From NCBI RefSeq assembly GCF_000379465.1, contig NZ_KB905381.1, positions 496,001 to 560,000 on the forward strand: a stretch of DNA of 64,000 nt. The letters are read 5' to 3'. The first letter of the stretch is position 1. Each line of letters opens with the position of its first letter. The position numbers and the translations under genes are program-made. The DNA is from Sciscionella marina DSM 45152. GTDB lineage: Bacteria; Actinomycetota; Actinomycetes; Mycobacteriales; Pseudonocardiaceae. Shown piece by piece: positions 8,008-17,772 of this stretch. The notes under the pieces were generated by a model that ran no database searches, was not told the origin of the DNA, and saw nothing but the letters and a program-made list of their open reading frames with translations.

Positions 8008-9051
8008 GTGGTGTCAACGAACTCACCTGTCGACTGGGAGCGTGCCTCGAGCGTCGGCAGCCGGCTCGCCCGCGGCGGCCCGGTGATCCCGCGCGCCGAG
8101 GCGGAAGCGGCGGTCGCCGAACTGCGTGCGGTGTCCCCGGTCGCCGAGCAGCACGTGCGCGAACTGACCGGGCTCGGTGAAGGGCTGCCACTGCTCGAGG
8201 CCGAGGTCGTGGACCGGTCCGGCTGGGTGGTCTCGGCGATCTCCGGGCTGCGTTCGCTGACCGACGGCGTGATCAGCGCCGAGGAATCGCCGCTGCTTCC
8301 GGTGCTCGCCGGCACCTCAGGGGCGCAGGCGGGCGCGGTGCTCGCGCTGCTGTCCGGGCGGGTACTCGGCCAGTTCGACCCGTTCGCTCCCGGCGGGGGC
8401 AAGCTGCTGCTGGTGGCGCCGAACGTGGTCGCGGCCGAGCGGGCGATGGATGTGGATCCGAGCGATTTCCGGATGTGGGTGTGCCTGCACGAGAGCACCC
8501 ACCGCCTGCAGTTCACCGCGGTGGACTGGCTGGCGGAGTACTTCTCCGAGCAGGTGCGCGGGCTCATCGGCGGGCTCGAGGAGACCGCGAACGCCGGACC
8601 GGGGCGGTTGCTCGAGATCGGCAGGGACGCGGTCGGCGCGCTGCGCTCGGGAACCCTGCAAGGCGGTGCGATCGGCCTGTTCGAACTGCTTCAGACACCG
8701 GAACAGCGCGCGGTGCTGCACCGGCTGCTCGCGGTCTCCACGCTGCTGGAGGGGCACGCGGACTACGTGATGGACGCGGTCGGCCCGACCGTGGTGCCCA
8801 GTGTGGAGCGGATCAGGAACCGGTTCACCGCGCGCCGCTCCGGGGGCGGGCTGTTCGACCGGGTGCTGCGCGCGGCGCTCGGCATCGACGCGAAACTGCG
8901 CCAGTACGCCGAAGGGGCCGCGTTCACCAGGGCGGTGATCGAGGAGGTCGGCATGGCCGGGTTCAACGCGGTGTGGACGAGCCCGGAGACCCTGCCGACA
9001 AGGGAGGAGATCGCCGACCCCGTCGCGTGGCGCAAGCGGGTGCATGGCTGA
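8008..9051 (+). CDS. Zinc-dependent metalloprotease-like protein (DUF2342 family)
   Basis: A protein of about 347 residues of the actinobacterial DUF2342 family (zincin-like; sometimes annotated as coenzyme F420 biosynthesis associated; M. tuberculosis Rv3626c is the syntenic counterpart). The motif HESTH at residues 161-165 matches the HExxH zinc-binding and catalytic signature, and a downstream helix with EGHAD (encoded near 8752) can supply further ligands. No signal peptide is visible. GTG at 8008 is chosen for the GAGTGAGGAG just upstream; GTG 8011 and ATG 7960 are alternatives. It ends 8 bp inside tilS, suggesting coupling. Natural substrate unknown. Confidence 0.85.
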   Translation: MVSTNSPVDWERASSVGSRLARGGPVIPRAEAEAAVAELRAVSPVAEQHVRELTGLGEGLPLLEAEVVDRSGWVVSAISGLRSLTDGVISAEESPLLPVLAGTSGAQAGAVLALLSGRVLGQFDPFAPGGGKLLLVAPNVVAAERAMDVDPSDFRMWVCLHESTHRLQFTAVDWLAEYFSEQVRGLIGGLEETANAGPGRLLEIGRDAVGALRSGTLQGGAIGLFELLQTPEQRAVLHRLLAVSTLLEGHADYVMDAVGPTVVPSVERIRNRFTARRSGGGLFDRVLRAALGIDAKLRQYAEGAAFTRAVIEEVGMAGFNAVWTSPETLPTREEIADPVAWRKRVHG

Positions 9052-10012
9052 GCACCCCCCGGGGCCGCTGAGCATCAGGGACCCGCGGGTGGCCGCCGTT
9101 CGTTCAGCTGTGCGCGAACATCTGGATCTGCTCGAGGCGCAGACGTTCGTGGTCGCGCTCTCCGGAGGCCCCGATTCGCTTGCCCTGGCCGCGCTCGCGA
9201 TCCCGCTGGCGCACCGCAACGGGAAACGGGTGCGCTGCCTGGTCGTGGACCACCGGTTGCAGCAAGGATCCGCGGAGGTCGCGGAGGCCGCGGCGGCGCA
9301 GGCGCGGGAACTCGGCGCGGACGAGGCGCGGGTGCTCGAAGTGCGGGTCGGGGAAAGCGGCGGGCCCGAGGCCGCGGCCAGGGAAGCGCGCTATCCGGCA
9401 CTGCGCGCGGCGGCCGGGGACGCTCCGGTGCTGCTCGGGCACACCCTCGACGACCAAGCCGAGACGGTACTGCTCGGACTCGCGCGTGGATCCGGTGCGC
9501 GCTCGATCGCCGGGATGGCCCCGTTCGACGGCGGACTGGTGCGCCCGCTGCTCGGTGTGCGCCGGACGGACACCGAGGGCACCTGTGCCGCGCTCGGGCT
9601 CCCGTTCTGGTCCGATCCGCACAACACCGACCGGGCCTACACCAGGGTTCGGCTGCGTACCGAGGTCCTTCCGCTGCTCGAGGAGGTGCTGCACGGTGGG
9701 GTCGCCGAAGCGCTGGCCCGCACCGCGGGACAGGTGCGCGAGGACTCCGCGGTGCTCGACGAGCTCGCCGCGAGCGAACGGGCGAGCGGTGACCTCTCGG
9801 TCCGGGAACTGGCCGCGCTCGCCGGGCCGGTGCGCAGGCGGGTGCTGCGCCGCTGGCTGCTCGGTTCCGGGGTGCGCGAGCTCAGCGATGCCCACCTGCG
9901 CGCGGTCGAATCCCTGGTCACTGCGTGGCGTGGGCAGGGGCCGCACTGGCTGCCCGGCGGCATCGCCGTGCTGCGCGAGCGGGATGCGCTGACCGTTCGG
10001 CAAGGCGGCTGA
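9044..10012 (+). CDS. tilS: tRNA(Ile)-lysidine synthase
   Basis: A 322-residue ATP-pyrophosphatase that converts C34 of the tRNA-Ile CAU anticodon to lysidine so that it reads AUA. The PP-loop SGGPDS is at residues 40-45, and the N-terminal catalytic domain continues through [14 protein letters not shown]. The C-terminal part is short, as in many actinobacterial TilS proteins. ATG at 9044 overlaps the preceding gene by 8 bp. It is followed by hpt, the conserved tilS-hpt-ftsH order of many bacteria. Confidence 0.95.
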   Translation: MAEHPPGPLSIRDPRVAAVRSAVREHLDLLEAQTFVVALSGGPDSLALAALAIPLAHRNGKRVRCLVVDHRLQQGSAEVAEAAAAQARELGADEARVLEVRVGESGGPEAAAREARYPALRAAAGDAPVLLGHTLDDQAETVLLGLARGSGARSIAGMAPFDGGLVRPLLGVRRTDTEGTCAALGLPFWSDPHNTDRAYTRVRLRTEVLPLLEEVLHGGVAEALARTAGQVREDSAVLDELAASERASGDLSVRELAALAGPVRRRVLRRWLLGSGVRELSDAHLRAVESLVTAWRGQGPHWLPGGIAVLRERDALTVRQGG

Positions 10013-10073
10013 CCCGCCTGTGGCAAGCTGGTCGGGCACAGCAGGGAGCCGGGAGAATCAGGGAGTCGTCCGG

Positions 10074-10622
10074 GTGTATGACGGCGATATCGCCTCGGTG
10101 TTGCTCTCCGAGCAGCAGCTCAGCGAGAAGATCGACGAACTAGCCAAACTCATCGCCGCCGACAGCGAGGAGACGGCGGGCGACCTCGTGCTCGTGGGAG
10201 TGCTCAAGGGTGCGGTCATGTTCATGACCGATCTCGCCCGCGCGCTCCCGGTCCCGGCACAGCTCGAGTTCATGGCGGTGACCTCTTATGGGGCGGGCAC
10301 CAGTTCCTCGGGAGTGGTGCGCATCCTCAAGGACCTGGACCGGGACATCGCGGGCCGGGATGTGCTCATCGTCGAGGACATCATCGACTCGGGGCTGACC
10401 CTGTCCTGGCTGGTCAAAAACCTTGCACAGCGCAATCCGCGGTCCCTGCGGGTGTGCACGCTGCTGCGCAAGCCGGACGCGGTGCGCGTGGACGTGGAGG
10501 TGGACTACGTCGGGTTCGACATCCCGAACGAGTTCGTGGTCGGATACGGCCTGGACTTCGCCGAGCGCTATCGGGATCTGCCCTATATCGGCACCCTCGA
10601 GCCCCGCGTGTACTCCTCGTAA
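10074..10622 (+). CDS. hpt: Hypoxanthine phosphoribosyltransferase
   Basis: A 182-residue purine-salvage enzyme transferring phosphoribose from PRPP to hypoxanthine or guanine. The PRPP loop [14 protein letters not shown] is at residues 97-110, and [10 protein letters not shown] near 41-50 is the pyrophosphate-binding loop. The chosen GTG at 10074 (VYDGDIAS) follows GGGAG at a good distance; an upstream in-frame start at 10020 would add an unconserved extension. It sits between tilS and ftsH. Confidence 0.95.
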   Translation: MYDGDIASVLLSEQQLSEKIDELAKLIAADSEETAGDLVLVGVLKGAVMFMTDLARALPVPAQLEFMAVTSYGAGTSSSGVVRILKDLDRDIAGRDVLIVEDIIDSGLTLSWLVKNLAQRNPRSLRVCTLLRKPDAVRVDVEVDYVGFDIPNEFVVGYGLDFAERYRDLPYIGTLEPRVYSS

Positions 10623-10831
10623 TCGAAACCACATGTCCAGCATGGAACACCAGGGAGCCCCCGGCCGTTGACCAGCGTGAGCAAGCGGCCACCGCCGTGA
10701 GACGATGGTGGTTCGTGCAGAGCGGTACGCTTGGGGAACCGGGCATGTCAGGCACGGAGCCTGCCGGTTAACCAGCGACATCAACAGGCGGAACACAGGG
10801 AGGGTCGAGGCCGACCAGCGGCCGTAGTTTC

Positions 10832-13054
10832 ATGGACCGTAAGCGCCTGCTTCGTAACCCACTTCTGTGGATATTGGCCTTCGTGATCCTGTACTTCGTA
10901 TTCACCCAGCTCTTCGATGAGAACCGGGATTACGCACAGGTTCCGACCTCTCAGGCCGTTGCCCAGGTCAACGCTGGCAACGTCAAAGATGCCACGATCG
11001 GGGACAAGGAACAGCAACTCAAGCTGGAACTGAAGAACCCGGTCAACGGCAGTCAGAAGGTCATCTCGTACTACCCGGCCGGTGCCTCTGACGACATCTT
11101 CGGCGCACTGCGCAACAAGAACGTCAAGTTCGACACCAAGGTCACCCAGGACTCCTTCTTCGGTCAGTTCCTGATGATCCTGATCCCGGTCGGCATCATG
11201 CTGCTGCTGTTCATGTGGGTCATGAACAATGCCCAGGGCGGCGGCAACCGGGTGATGAACTTCGGCAAGTCCAAGGCGAAACAGCTGTCCAAGGACATGC
11301 CGAAGAACACCTTCACCGATGTCGCGGGCGCGGACGAGGCCGTCGAGGAACTGCACGAGATCAAGGACTTCCTGCAGAATCCCGGCCGTTATCAGGCGCT
11401 CGGCGCGAAGATCCCGAAGGGCGTACTGCTCTACGGACCGCCGGGCACCGGTAAGACGCTGCTGGCCCGCGCGGTCGCCGGTGAGGCCGGGGTGCCGTTC
11501 TACTCGATCTCCGGTTCGGACTTCGTGGAGATGTTCGTCGGTGTCGGCGCATCCCGGGTCCGCGACCTGTTCGAGCAGGCCAAGCAGAACGCGCCGTGCA
11601 TCGTGTTCGTGGACGAGATCGACGCGGTCGGCCGTCAGCGCGGTGCCGGGCTCGGTGGCGGGCACGACGAACGCGAGCAGACCCTGAACCAGCTGCTCGT
11701 GGAGATGGACGGGTTCGACACCAGGGGCGGGATCATCCTGATCGCGGCCACCAACCGGCCCGACATCCTGGACCCGGCGCTGCTGCGCCCCGGACGCTTC
11801 GACCGTCAGATCCCGGTCACCGCACCGGACCTGGCCGGCCGCAAGCAGATCCTGCGGGTGCACGCCAAGGGCAAGCCGTTCGGCAAGGACGTGGACTTCG
11901 AGAGCCTCGCCAAGCGCACGATCGGCATGTCCGGTGCGGACCTGGCCAACGTGATCAACGAGGCGGCACTGCTGACCGCGCGGGAGAACGGCAACGCGAT
12001 CAACGGGGCCTCTCTCGAGGAATCGGTCGACCGGGTGGTCGGCGGACCGCGGCGGAAGAGCAAGATCATCTCCGAGAAAGAGAAGAAGATCACCGCGTAC
12101 CACGAGGGCGGGCACGCGCTCGCCGCGTGGGCGATGCCGGACATCGAACCGGTCTACAAGCTGACCATCGTCGCCCGTGGCCGGACCGGTGGGCACGCGC
12201 TCGCCGTCCCCGAGGACGACAAGGACCTCATGACCCGCTCGGAGATGATCGCGCGGCTGGTGTTCGCGCTCGGCGGGCGCGCATCGGAGGAACTGGTCTT
12301 CCACGAGCCGACCACGGGTGCCAGCTCGGACATCGATCAGGCCACCAAGATCGCCCGGTCGATGGTCACCGAGTACGGCATGAGCGGCCGCCTCGGCGCG
12401 GTCCGCTACGGGCAGGAACAGGGCGACCCGTTCCTCGGCCGGTCCATGGGCAACCAGACCGACTACTCGCTCGAGGTGGCGCACGAGATCGACGAGGAGG
12501 TGCGCAAACTCATCGAGGCCGCGCACACCGAGGCCTACCAGGTGCTCAACACCTACCGCGATGTGCTCGACGACCTCGTGCTCGAACTGCTGGACAAGGA
12601 GACGCTGCACCGCAGGGACCTGGAGCGGATCTTCACGCGGGTACAGAAGCGCCCGCGGATCACCGACTTCAACGACTTCGGTGACCGCGTCCCCTCGGAC
12701 AAGCCGCCGATCAAGACCCGCGTCGAGCTCGCCCGCGAGCGCGGCGAGTCGCTGCCCGCCGCGGCGGTCACCGACGAACAGCCGAGGACCCCCGCGCCCA
12801 CCGCTCCGGCCGAGCCGCAGCCCACCGGTGCCGAACAGCAGCAGCCCACCCCGAACGGCTACCAGCCGCAGCCGGGTGAGCAGCCGCGCCGCCACCGTGC
12901 GGGCCCGCCGTACTACGACGCGCCTCCCGGTTGGCAGCCCGCGACGCAGCCGCAGCGGGATCCGCAGCCGTGGACCCCGTCGTGGAACGGCGGGAACCAG
13001 GGCGCGGACTGGTCGAACAGGGATCCGGAGCAAAACGGTCGCGAGGGGACGTGA
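10832..13054 (+). CDS. ftsH: ATP-dependent zinc metalloprotease FtsH
   Basis: A 740-residue membrane-anchored AAA+ protease that degrades misfolded membrane proteins and regulatory substrates. Two membrane segments (about 10-28 and 110-130) flank an extracytoplasmic loop. Walker A GPPGTGKT is at 202-209, followed by FVDEID (Walker B) and the second region of homology. The protease motif is HEGGH at 424-428. The last roughly 100 residues are a disordered Pro/Gln-rich tail, longer than in E. coli but usual in actinobacteria. Its TGA overlaps the folE GTG, so folE is translationally coupled. The 209 bp upstream of ftsH have no gene and probably hold its promoter. Confidence 0.97.
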   Translation: MDRKRLLRNPLLWILAFVILYFVFTQLFDENRDYAQVPTSQAVAQVNAGNVKDATIGDKEQQLKLELKNPVNGSQKVISYYPAGASDDIFGALRNKNVKFDTKVTQDSFFGQFLMILIPVGIMLLLFMWVMNNAQGGGNRVMNFGKSKAKQLSKDMPKNTFTDVAGADEAVEELHEIKDFLQNPGRYQALGAKIPKGVLLYGPPGTGKTLLARAVAGEAGVPFYSISGSDFVEMFVGVGASRVRDLFEQAKQNAPCIVFVDEIDAVGRQRGAGLGGGHDEREQTLNQLLVEMDGFDTRGGIILIAATNRPDILDPALLRPGRFDRQIPVTAPDLAGRKQILRVHAKGKPFGKDVDFESLAKRTIGMSGADLANVINEAALLTARENGNAINGASLEESVDRVVGGPRRKSKIISEKEKKITAYHEGGHALAAWAMPDIEPVYKLTIVARGRTGGHALAVPEDDKDLMTRSEMIARLVFALGGRASEELVFHEPTTGASSDIDQATKIARSMVTEYGMSGRLGAVRYGQEQGDPFLGRSMGNQTDYSLEVAHEIDEEVRKLIEAAHTEAYQVLNTYRDVLDDLVLELLDKETLHRRDLERIFTRVQKRPRITDFNDFGDRVPSDKPPIKTRVELARERGESLPAAAVTDEQPRTPAPTAPAEPQPTGAEQQQPTPNGYQPQPGEQPRRHRAGPPYYDAPPGWQPATQPQRDPQPWTPSWNGGNQGADWSNRDPEQNGREGT

Positions 13055-13626
13055 CGAGGGAATTCGACGCCGAGCGCGCCGAGCGTGCGGTAGCCGAGCT
13101 GTTACGCGCCTGTGGTGAGGACCCGGATCGGGACGGTCTCCGGGAGACCCCGGCCCGGGTCGCTCGCGCCTACCAGGAAATGTTCGCCGGGCTCTACCAG
13201 GAACCGGACGAGGTGCTGGACAAGACGTTCGACGAGAGCCACGAGGAACTCGTGCTCGTCACCGACATTCCCGTCTACTCGCACTGCGAGCACCACCTGC
13301 TCCCGTTCCACGGCGTCGCGCACGTCGGCTACATCCCGAACGCGCACGGGCACGTGACCGGATTGTCCAAGCTCGCGCGGCTGGTCGACCTGTACGCGCG
13401 CCGCCCGCAGGTGCAGGAGCGGCTCACCTCGCAGGTCGCCGACGCGCTCGTGCGCAGGCTCGACCCGCGCGGGGTGATCGTGGTCATGGACGCCGAGCAC
13501 CTGTGCATGTCGATGCGCGGGATCCGCAAGGCCGGCTCGCGCACCACGACCTCGGCGGTACGCGGGATCCACAAGAGTTCGGCGACATCGAGGTCTGAGG
13601 CGCTCCAGCTGATCAGGAGCCGGTGA
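13051..13626 (+). CDS. folE: GTP cyclohydrolase I
   Basis: A 191-residue enzyme catalysing the first step of folate synthesis, GTP to dihydroneopterin triphosphate. The zinc ligands are present: C79 and H82 in SHCEHH, and C152 in EHLCMS, so this is the zinc-dependent type IA form. GTG at 13051 overlaps the ftsH stop (GTGA); the frame extends upstream but only antisense to the ftsH tail. It is first of four coupled folate genes. Confidence 0.96.
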   Translation: MTREFDAERAERAVAELLRACGEDPDRDGLRETPARVARAYQEMFAGLYQEPDEVLDKTFDESHEELVLVTDIPVYSHCEHHLLPFHGVAHVGYIPNAHGHVTGLSKLARLVDLYARRPQVQERLTSQVADALVRRLDPRGVIVVMDAEHLCMSMRGIRKAGSRTTTSAVRGIHKSSATSRSEALQLIRSR

Positions 13627-14459
13627 CCGCGATGCTGGTACGCGAGGATCGGTGCGCCGTCGTCGGGGTCCTCAACGTCACCCCGGACTCGTTCTCCGAT
13701 GGCGGGCGCTATCTGGACGTCGCCGACGCCGTCGAACACGGCAAGCTGATGCGTGCCCAGGGGGCCGACCTCATCGACGTCGGCGGCGAGTCGACCCGGC
13801 CGGGTGCCGGACGGGTCGCCGCGGATGTGGAACGCCGGCGGGTGGTCCCGGTCGTCGCCGCGCTCGCCGAGGCCGGCGTGCCGACCTCGGTGGACACCAC
13901 GCGCGCCGCGGTCGCCGAAGCGGCCGTGGACGCGGGCGCCGGGGTGATCAACGACGTCTCGGGCGGGCTCGCCGACCCCGAGATGGGCAAGACCGCCGCC
14001 GCGGCCGGGGTGCCCTATGTGCTCATGCACTGGCGCGGGCACAGCGAGCGGATGACCGAGCTGGCCACCTACACCGACGTGGTGGCCGAGGTGTGCTCGG
14101 AACTGAGCGCGCGGATCGAGGCCGCGCTCACCGCCGGGGTGCGGAGCGAAGCCATCGTGCTCGATCCCGGGCTCGGGTTCGCCAAGCGCGCCGAACACGA
14201 CTGGGCCCTGCTGCACGGCCTGGAGACGCTGTGTTCGCTCGGGTTCCCGGTGCTCGTCGGCGCCTCCCGCAAACGGTTCCTCGGCGCGCTGCTCGCCGAG
14301 CACGGGGCACCCCGGCCGCCTTCGGGCCGCGAGGACGCCACCGCGGCCATTTCCACGCTCGCCGCGGTACACGGCGCCGCCGCGGTCCGGGTGCACGATG
14401 TGCGGCGCTCGGTCGACGCGGTGACGGTGGCCGCCGCCTGGCGGCGGGGGACACCGTGA
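13623..14459 (+). CDS. folP: Dihydropteroate synthase
   Basis: A 278-residue TIM-barrel enzyme joining 6-hydroxymethyl-7,8-dihydropterin pyrophosphate with para-aminobenzoate; the sulfonamide target. [14 protein letters not shown] (about 15-28) and [11 protein letters not shown] are the two family signatures, and GASRKRF near the C-terminus binds the pterin. The GTG start overlaps the folE TGA. Confidence 0.96.
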   Translation: MTAMLVREDRCAVVGVLNVTPDSFSDGGRYLDVADAVEHGKLMRAQGADLIDVGGESTRPGAGRVAADVERRRVVPVVAALAEAGVPTSVDTTRAAVAEAAVDAGAGVINDVSGGLADPEMGKTAAAAGVPYVLMHWRGHSERMTELATYTDVVAEVCSELSARIEAALTAGVRSEAIVLDPGLGFAKRAEHDWALLHGLETLCSLGFPVLVGASRKRFLGALLAEHGAPRPPSGREDATAAISTLAAVHGAAAVRVHDVRRSVDAVTVAAAWRRGTP

Positions 14460-14851
14460 GCGAGCTTGCGAGCGAACCATTGACCCCGACCGAGCACATC
14501 ACGCTGACCGGTCTCCGGGCGCGCGGCAATCACGGGGTGTTCGACCACGAACGCCGCGAGGGCCAGGAATTCGGGGTGGACCTGCGGCTGTGGTTCGACA
14601 TGACCGCGGCCGCCGCGAGCGATGAGCTTGCCGACACCATCGACTACGGAGCGGTCGCCGATCTGGTCGTCGCCCACATCACCGGTGAACCGGTGAACCT
14701 GATCGAGAAGCTGGCCGCGTGGATCGCGGACGCGGTGCTCGACCACGACGAGCGCCTGATCCGCTGCGAGATCACCGTGCACAAACCGAGCGCCCCGATC
14801 CCGCACGAGTTCGCCGATGTCGCCGTCACCGTTTCCCGGAGCCGGGTATGA
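14456..14851 (+). CDS. folB: Dihydroneopterin aldolase
   Basis: A 131-residue enzyme that cleaves 7,8-dihydroneopterin to 6-hydroxymethyl-dihydropterin. RGNHGVFDHERREGQEFGVD near the start contains the substrate-binding glutamate region and NLIEKLA holds the conserved lysine; TVHKPSAPI is the C-terminal signature. GTG at 14456 overlaps the folP stop. About 10 extra residues precede the usual start. Confidence 0.94.
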   Translation: MSELASEPLTPTEHITLTGLRARGNHGVFDHERREGQEFGVDLRLWFDMTAAAASDELADTIDYGAVADLVVAHITGEPVNLIEKLAAWIADAVLDHDERLIRCEITVHKPSAPIPHEFADVAVTVSRSRV

Positions 14852-15342
14852 CGCGTGCGGTGCTCTCCATCGGCTCCAATCTGGGGGACCGGCTGGCCAA
14901 TCTGCGCCTGGTGACCGCGCGGCTCGGTACCCGGCTGCTGGCCAGTTCCGGGGTGTTCGAGACCGCGCCCTGGGGGGTGACCGATCAGCCCGCCTTCCTC
15001 AACGCCGTGCTGATCGCCGAGGAGGGGACCGCGTCGGCCCGTGATTGGCTGGAGCTCGGCCGGGAATGCGAGGCCGAGGCGCAGCGGGTGCGCCGGCGCC
15101 GGTGGGGACCGCGGTCCCTCGACGTGGATGTGATCACCGTGGACGAGCAGCGCAGCGCGGATCCCGAACTCACCCTTCCGCATCCGCGGGCCCAGCTGCG
15201 CGGATTCGTGCTGTTGCCCTGGCTGGCCGCCGATCCGGATGCGAACCTGCCGGGGCACGGTCCGGTCGCCGAGCTCGCCGCCGCCCTTTCCGAGACCGAG
15301 CGCTCCGGGGTGCTCGTCCGCGCGGACCTGGAGCTGCCGTGA
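14848..15342 (+). CDS. folK: 6-hydroxymethyl-7,8-dihydropterin pyrophosphokinase
   Basis: A 164-residue kinase that transfers pyrophosphate from ATP to the pterin, feeding FolP. SIGSNLGDR at the N-terminus and RRRWGPRSLDVDVI in the middle are the ATP- and pterin-binding signatures. ATG at 14848 overlaps the folB stop as ATGA. Confidence 0.95.
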   Translation: MTRAVLSIGSNLGDRLANLRLVTARLGTRLLASSGVFETAPWGVTDQPAFLNAVLIAEEGTASARDWLELGRECEAEAQRVRRRRWGPRSLDVDVITVDEQRSADPELTLPHPRAQLRGFVLLPWLAADPDANLPGHGPVAELAAALSETERSGVLVRADLELP

Positions 15343-15809
15343 AACCCACGCGGATCCGGGACCTCGTCATCGTCGCGGTGATCGTGCTCGTCCTCGTGCA
15401 CCTGCTCGTGTGGTTCAACTACGACTCGCTGCCCCGGATGCCGATCATCGCGGGCCTGGTGCTGCTCGCGATCGCGATCATCGACGTGCTGCTGGCCATC
15501 GCGTTCCGGCCGCGGTTCGAACGGCGCAAGGGCACCACCCCGGTGGCCGCGGTGACCGCGTTGCGGGTGCTCGCCGCCGCGAAGGCTTCGGCGATTCTCG
15601 GCGCGCTCATGCTCGGCGCCTGGGCCGGTCTGCTCGCCTACCTGCTGCCGAGCGAAGGGCGCTCGGACGTGATCGGTCACGACGTCACGTCCAGTGTCGT
15701 CGGCGGCCTGTGCGCGGTCGCGCTCGCCGCTGCCGGGTTGTGGCTCGAGCACTGCTGCCGAGTCCCGAAGGGCCCCGATGACGACGCGGAGCAAGATCAA
15801 AAACGCTAG
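15339..15809 (+). CDS. DUF3180 family membrane protein
   Basis: A 156-residue membrane protein of the actinobacterial DUF3180 family, always seen next to folK (M. tuberculosis Rv3605c). Four hydrophobic segments are visible, at about 8-25, 37-55, 82-105 and 115-135, with a charged C-terminal tail. Its role is unknown; the constant pairing with the folate genes may reflect operon history rather than function. GTG at 15339 overlaps the folK stop. Confidence 0.88.
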   Translation: MKPTRIRDLVIVAVIVLVLVHLLVWFNYDSLPRMPIIAGLVLLAIAIIDVLLAIAFRPRFERRKGTTPVAAVTALRVLAAAKASAILGALMLGAWAGLLAYLLPSEGRSDVIGHDVTSSVVGGLCAVALAAAGLWLEHCCRVPKGPDDDAEQDQKR

Positions 15810-15859
15810 TCAGGGCAAGGGTGCTTGGTTCTCGATAACGAACAGGTATCGTAGGGGAC

Positions 15860-17500
15860 ATGCCCGATGACGAAGACTTCGCGCCCGCCGAGGAGGGTGC
15901 GCAGGACCGAGCGAAGCGACTACCCCAGGTCACGCTCGTCCGGGTGCTCGTCGTCGTCGGCCTGGTGCTCGCGATCGGTGCGACGCTGGCCCTCGTCCTC
16001 GCGAACAGCCTCGATCTGCTCCGGTTCGGCCTGATCGCCGCACTGTGGGCCGCGCTCGCCGGTGCCTATGTGACCGCCCGTTACCGCAGGGACGCCACCG
16101 TGCGCTCCGCGGAGATCGAAACCCTGCACACCGCCTACGAACTCGAACTCGAGCGGGAGATCACTGCCCATCGCGAGCGCGAACAGCAGATCGAGGCCGA
16201 GGCCAAGGAACGGGCGGAAACGGCGTCCACCGAACAGATCGCCGCACTGCGCGCGGAACTGCGCACGCTGCGGGAACACCTGGAGACCCTGCTCGGCGGT
16301 GAGGTGCTCGTGGAACGGGTCGCCCTGCACGCGGAATCGACCAGGATGCTCGGGCTCGGGGACAGCAACCGCAACCAGGAGGAACCGCTCGACCAGCAGC
16401 TCGGCTCGGCCGGTCGCGCGGCACCCGCCCGAAGACCAGCCAACCTCGCCGCGAGCGAGCAGACGATGCGCCACGACCCGGTCAGCGGTCCCAACCCGGT
16501 GGTGAACGGTTCGGCCGCGGGAGCCGCCGCCGCGAACAGCCAGTCCACCGGCACCCAGGCGCCGAACACCCCGCCGCCACACCAGCGCTCCGCCGAGCGC
16601 CGCGCACCGCGCACCGAACAGCCCGCCTCGGCGATGTGGCCCTCGCTGCCGCGGACCAACCAGCCGGGCCAGGCGAATCAGCCCGGCCAGCCCGGCCAGC
16701 AGCCCCCGGCGGCGCAGCACCATCCTGCCGAGCAGCCGGTGGCCAAACCCGCCGAGCCCCAACGTCGGCCGGAACCGCAGCGCCAGCCGGAACCGCAGCG
16801 CCAGGAGCCGAGGCAGGCCCCCAAACAGTTCGGGGTCAACGGCAACGGCCACGTGCCCACGATCGATCCCAGCTGGACCCCGTCCTGGGAAGCGGCCGAA
16901 TCGGCCAACCGGGCGGGGCACCGGCAGGACCGGGAGGCCAGGCAGCCCGCCTCCGGCGACTGGGCCAACTCCTGGCAGCCCGATCTGTCCGGTGTCGCGG
17001 GCGGCAACGGTTCCAACGGGCACGGCACCAACGGCTCGACCGGGCACGCGGGCGGCATCCGGAACGGTGCCGGATCCAACGGTGCTGGGGCGAATGCGGC
17101 AGCGCAGAACGGCTCCGTCCCGAGCAGCACCGCGCCGAATAACACCGCGCCGGATGGTCCCGTCCCGGGCGGTGACCGGGACAGCGCCGAGACCCCCCAG
17201 CCCGCCGCCGAGACCGGGGGTCGCCGCCGCCGCCCGGACGGGGTGAGCTTCACCGAATCGTTCGGCGGCCTGCCGCGCCCCGAACAGTCGAGCGGACGGC
17301 ACGGGGTTCCGGCCGCCCAGAGCGGTGGACACGCCAAACCGGAGCCCGAACCGGAGCCTGAACCGGAACCCGAGCCCGAACCGGAACCCGAGCAGGAGCC
17401 GGGCGCGCACGGTGCGGGTGTCGCGGTCTCCGATCTGCTCGCCGCGCACGGGCGCAAGGATCCCGGATCGACCGGCCGCCGGCGCAGGCGCGAGGACTAG
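15860..17500 (+). CDS. DUF6779 family membrane protein with long disordered tail
   Basis: A 546-residue actinobacterial protein of the type found downstream of DUF3180 (syntenic with Rv3604c). After a short acidic start come two membrane segments (about 29-50 and 55-75). A charged coiled coil at about 80-155 follows, with heptads through ELELEREITAHREREQQIEAE. The remaining roughly 390 residues are low-complexity, rich in Pro, Gly, Asn and Gln, with a Glu-Pro repeat near the end. Function unknown; the architecture suggests an envelope-associated scaffold, which is inference. Confidence 0.82.
   Translation: MPDDEDFAPAEEGAQDRAKRLPQVTLVRVLVVVGLVLAIGATLALVLANSLDLLRFGLIAALWAALAGAYVTARYRRDATVRSAEIETLHTAYELELEREITAHREREQQIEAEAKERAETASTEQIAALRAELRTLREHLETLLGGEVLVERVALHAESTRMLGLGDSNRNQEEPLDQQLGSAGRAAPARRPANLAASEQTMRHDPVSGPNPVVNGSAAGAAAANSQSTGTQAPNTPPPHQRSAERRAPRTEQPASAMWPSLPRTNQPGQANQPGQPGQQPPAAQHHPAEQPVAKPAEPQRRPEPQRQPEPQRQEPRQAPKQFGVNGNGHVPTIDPSWTPSWEAAESANRAGHRQDREARQPASGDWANSWQPDLSGVAGGNGSNGHGTNGSTGHAGGIRNGAGSNGAGANAAAQNGSVPSSTAPNNTAPDGPVPGGDRDSAETPQPAAETGGRRRRPDGVSFTESFGGLPRPEQSSGRHGVPAAQSGGHAKPEPEPEPEPEPEPEPEPEQEPGAHGAGVAVSDLLAAHGRKDPGSTGRRRRRED
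17340..17400 (+). repeat. Glu-Pro coding repeats
   Basis: Tandem GAG/GAA-CCN hexamers encode an (Glu-Pro)n run near the C-terminus of the DUF6779 protein. This is a simple in-frame low-complexity repeat. Confidence 0.8.
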
Positions 17501-17510
17501 GAACACGCCT

Positions 17511-17708
17511 GAAAGCTCCATGTCCTGCTGCGCGGGGCCAGCGCGGTGCTCTGACGGCCTCCGGTGCCGGCGCGCACGGCATGCGTTGTCGTCAATCGTC
17601 ACAGAAACTCGCTGCGACTCATTCCGCCGACGTTGCCTCAGGTGCGGGTGTCCCGCAGGACACCTCATCCACGCTGGACACCCGCTCGCGACGGACGAGA
17701 GTTCCGAC
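17511..17708. repeat. Dispersed palindromic element, copy 1
   Basis: The 272-bp gap between the DUF6779 and PrsW genes holds no gene but carries an element shared with 38762-38903. Both contain GCTGCGCGGGGCCAGCGCGG (here 17527-17546) near the left end. Both carry CATCCACGCTG followed by CCCGCTCGCGACGGA near the right end (here up to 17695). The right end also shares CGGACGAGAGTT with the element at 62187-62302. This copy is longer in the middle than copy 2. Its ends are weakly inverted repeats. Confidence 0.65.
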
Positions 17709-17772
17709 GTACTCCGCTCACCCGATACGGGGGTGACCGGCCCGCCGCGGGGGTATCGGTAGGTTTCCAGTA

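Noticed and set aside
10623-10831. Possible small gene between hpt and ftsH
   Set aside because: No frame with a ribosome binding site and coding-like composition; more likely the ftsH promoter and leader.
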